From contig JAGQYZ010000198.1 in assembly GCA_020435865.1 (NCBI GenBank), positions 1-5,151 of the forward strand: a stretch of 5,151 nucleotides of DNA. The letters are read 5' to 3'. A model generated the notes under the pieces. That model did not search any database. It saw nothing but the letters and a program-made list of their open reading frames with translations, and was not told where the DNA came from. Shown one piece after another: positions 5,000-5,151 of this stretch. This DNA comes from Aequorivita sp. GTDB lineage: Bacteria; Bacteroidota; Bacteroidia; Flavobacteriales; Flavobacteriaceae. Within the stretch, counting starts at the first letter, position 1. Each line of letters opens with the position of its first letter. The position numbers and the translations under genes were made by a program.

Positions 5000-5007
5000 C
5001 AAATATA
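5000..5007 (-). promoter_or_regulatory. -7 promoter element (TATATTTG) of proline dehydrogenase
   Basis: On the minus strand TATATTTG matches TAnnTTTG exactly and ends 22 nt before the ATG at 4977, which would give a leader of about 15 nt. No -33 TTG lies at normal spacing. Only two bases separate it from the opposing element at 5010-5017. Confidence 0.45.
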
Positions 5008-5009
5008 GT

Positions 5010-5017
5010 TAGATTTG
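5010..5017 (+). promoter_or_regulatory. -7 promoter element (TAGATTTG) of the divergent aroB-like gene
   Basis: TAGATTTG is an exact TAnnTTTG match ending 33 nt before the ATG at 5051, close to the 30-31 nt seen at the two lipoprotein genes. It faces away from the proline dehydrogenase element, so the two promoters would overlap in the 73-bp divergent spacer and could interfere with each other. Confidence 0.45.
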
Positions 5018-5050
5018 AAGATTGAAGATAAGAGAAAAGTCAATAAGTTT

Positions 5051-5151
5051 ATGGGAAAAGTATTAAATAAAAAGGGCCAGGTTTATCGCAATGAGATTGC
5101 TTGGAAGATATTATCAGATTCAATTAAGGAATTAAATCCATCTGGAGTTTT
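5051..5151 (+). CDS. aroB: Probable 3-dehydroquinate synthase, N-terminal fragment
   Basis: The ORF starts at ATG 5051 and runs off the window; 33 full codons are visible. The upstream frame is closed by a TAG at 5006 with no other ATG between, so the start is sound. The stretch QVYRNEIAWKILSDSIKEL resembles the N-terminal strand and helix that open 3-dehydroquinate synthase in flavobacteria, and aroB divergent from proline dehydrogenase is an arrangement I remember from that family. The enzyme converts DAHP to 3-dehydroquinate in the shikimate pathway. No catalytic or NAD-binding motif falls in this fragment, so the call rests on weak similarity plus context. Confidence 0.6.
   Translation, partial: MGKVLNKKGQVYRNEIAWKILSDSIKELNPSGV

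Noticed and set aside
4978..5043. Longer proline dehydrogenase starting at ATG 5043
   Set aside because: The extra 22 residues are hydrophobic and Tyr-rich, unlike the family N-terminus, and cover both divergent promoter elements.
1..5151. CRISPR array, tRNA, insertion sequence or toxin-antitoxin module
   Set aside because: No regularly spaced repeats, tRNA-like cloverleaf, transposase motif or matching toxin family was seen. The lipoprotein/membrane protein pair is small and membrane-bound, but neither product resembles a known toxin or antitoxin.

Overview
The window reads as chromosomal DNA of a Bacteroidota bacterium, most likely family Flavobacteriaceae. The DNA is AT-rich and the start sites lack Shine-Dalgarno sequences. 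Several starts are preceded by TAnnTTTG, the -7 element of this phylum. The enzymes match what I remember of flavobacterial tsaE, alanine dehydrogenase, a DUF4258 protein, proline dehydrogenase and aroB. The genus cannot be fixed from this sequence.

Layout: (1) 2-337 (+) is the 3' part of tsaE (tRNA t6A modification ATPase). (2) 480-2108 (+) holds two tandem copies of a small cassette, 974 bp apart start to start. Each copy has a TAnnTTTG element, a 46-residue lipoprotein ORF, and a four-helix membrane protein ORF that begins inside the lipoprotein ORF in the +1 frame. The overlap is exactly 59 nt in both copies. (3) 2167-3366 (+) is alanine dehydrogenase. (4) 3401-3778 (+) is a small membrane-anchored DUF4258-type protein. 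(5) 3805-4977 (-) is monofunctional proline dehydrogenase, convergent with the DUF4258 gene. (6) 5051-5151 (+) is the beginning of a divergent gene, probably aroB. The stretch 1114-1492 has no convincing gene.

The enzyme genes are housekeeping: alanine dehydrogenase and proline dehydrogenase both break down amino acids (to pyruvate and to pyrroline-5-carboxylate), while TsaE and AroB serve tRNA modification and the shikimate pathway.

The part most worth attention is the duplicated cassette. In both copies a perfect 11-12 bp hairpin followed by a T run lies inside the membrane protein ORF, 50-72 nt after the lipoprotein stop codon. It looks like an intrinsic terminator for the lipoprotein message. 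The three base differences in the first half of the overlap are all silent in the lipoprotein frame and all change the membrane protein, so the 46-residue lipoprotein is very probably translated. Together these suggest a compact nested gene pair in which the choice of reading frame, or read-through of an embedded terminator, sets the ratio of the two products. That mechanism is an inference; the sequence features behind it are visible directly.
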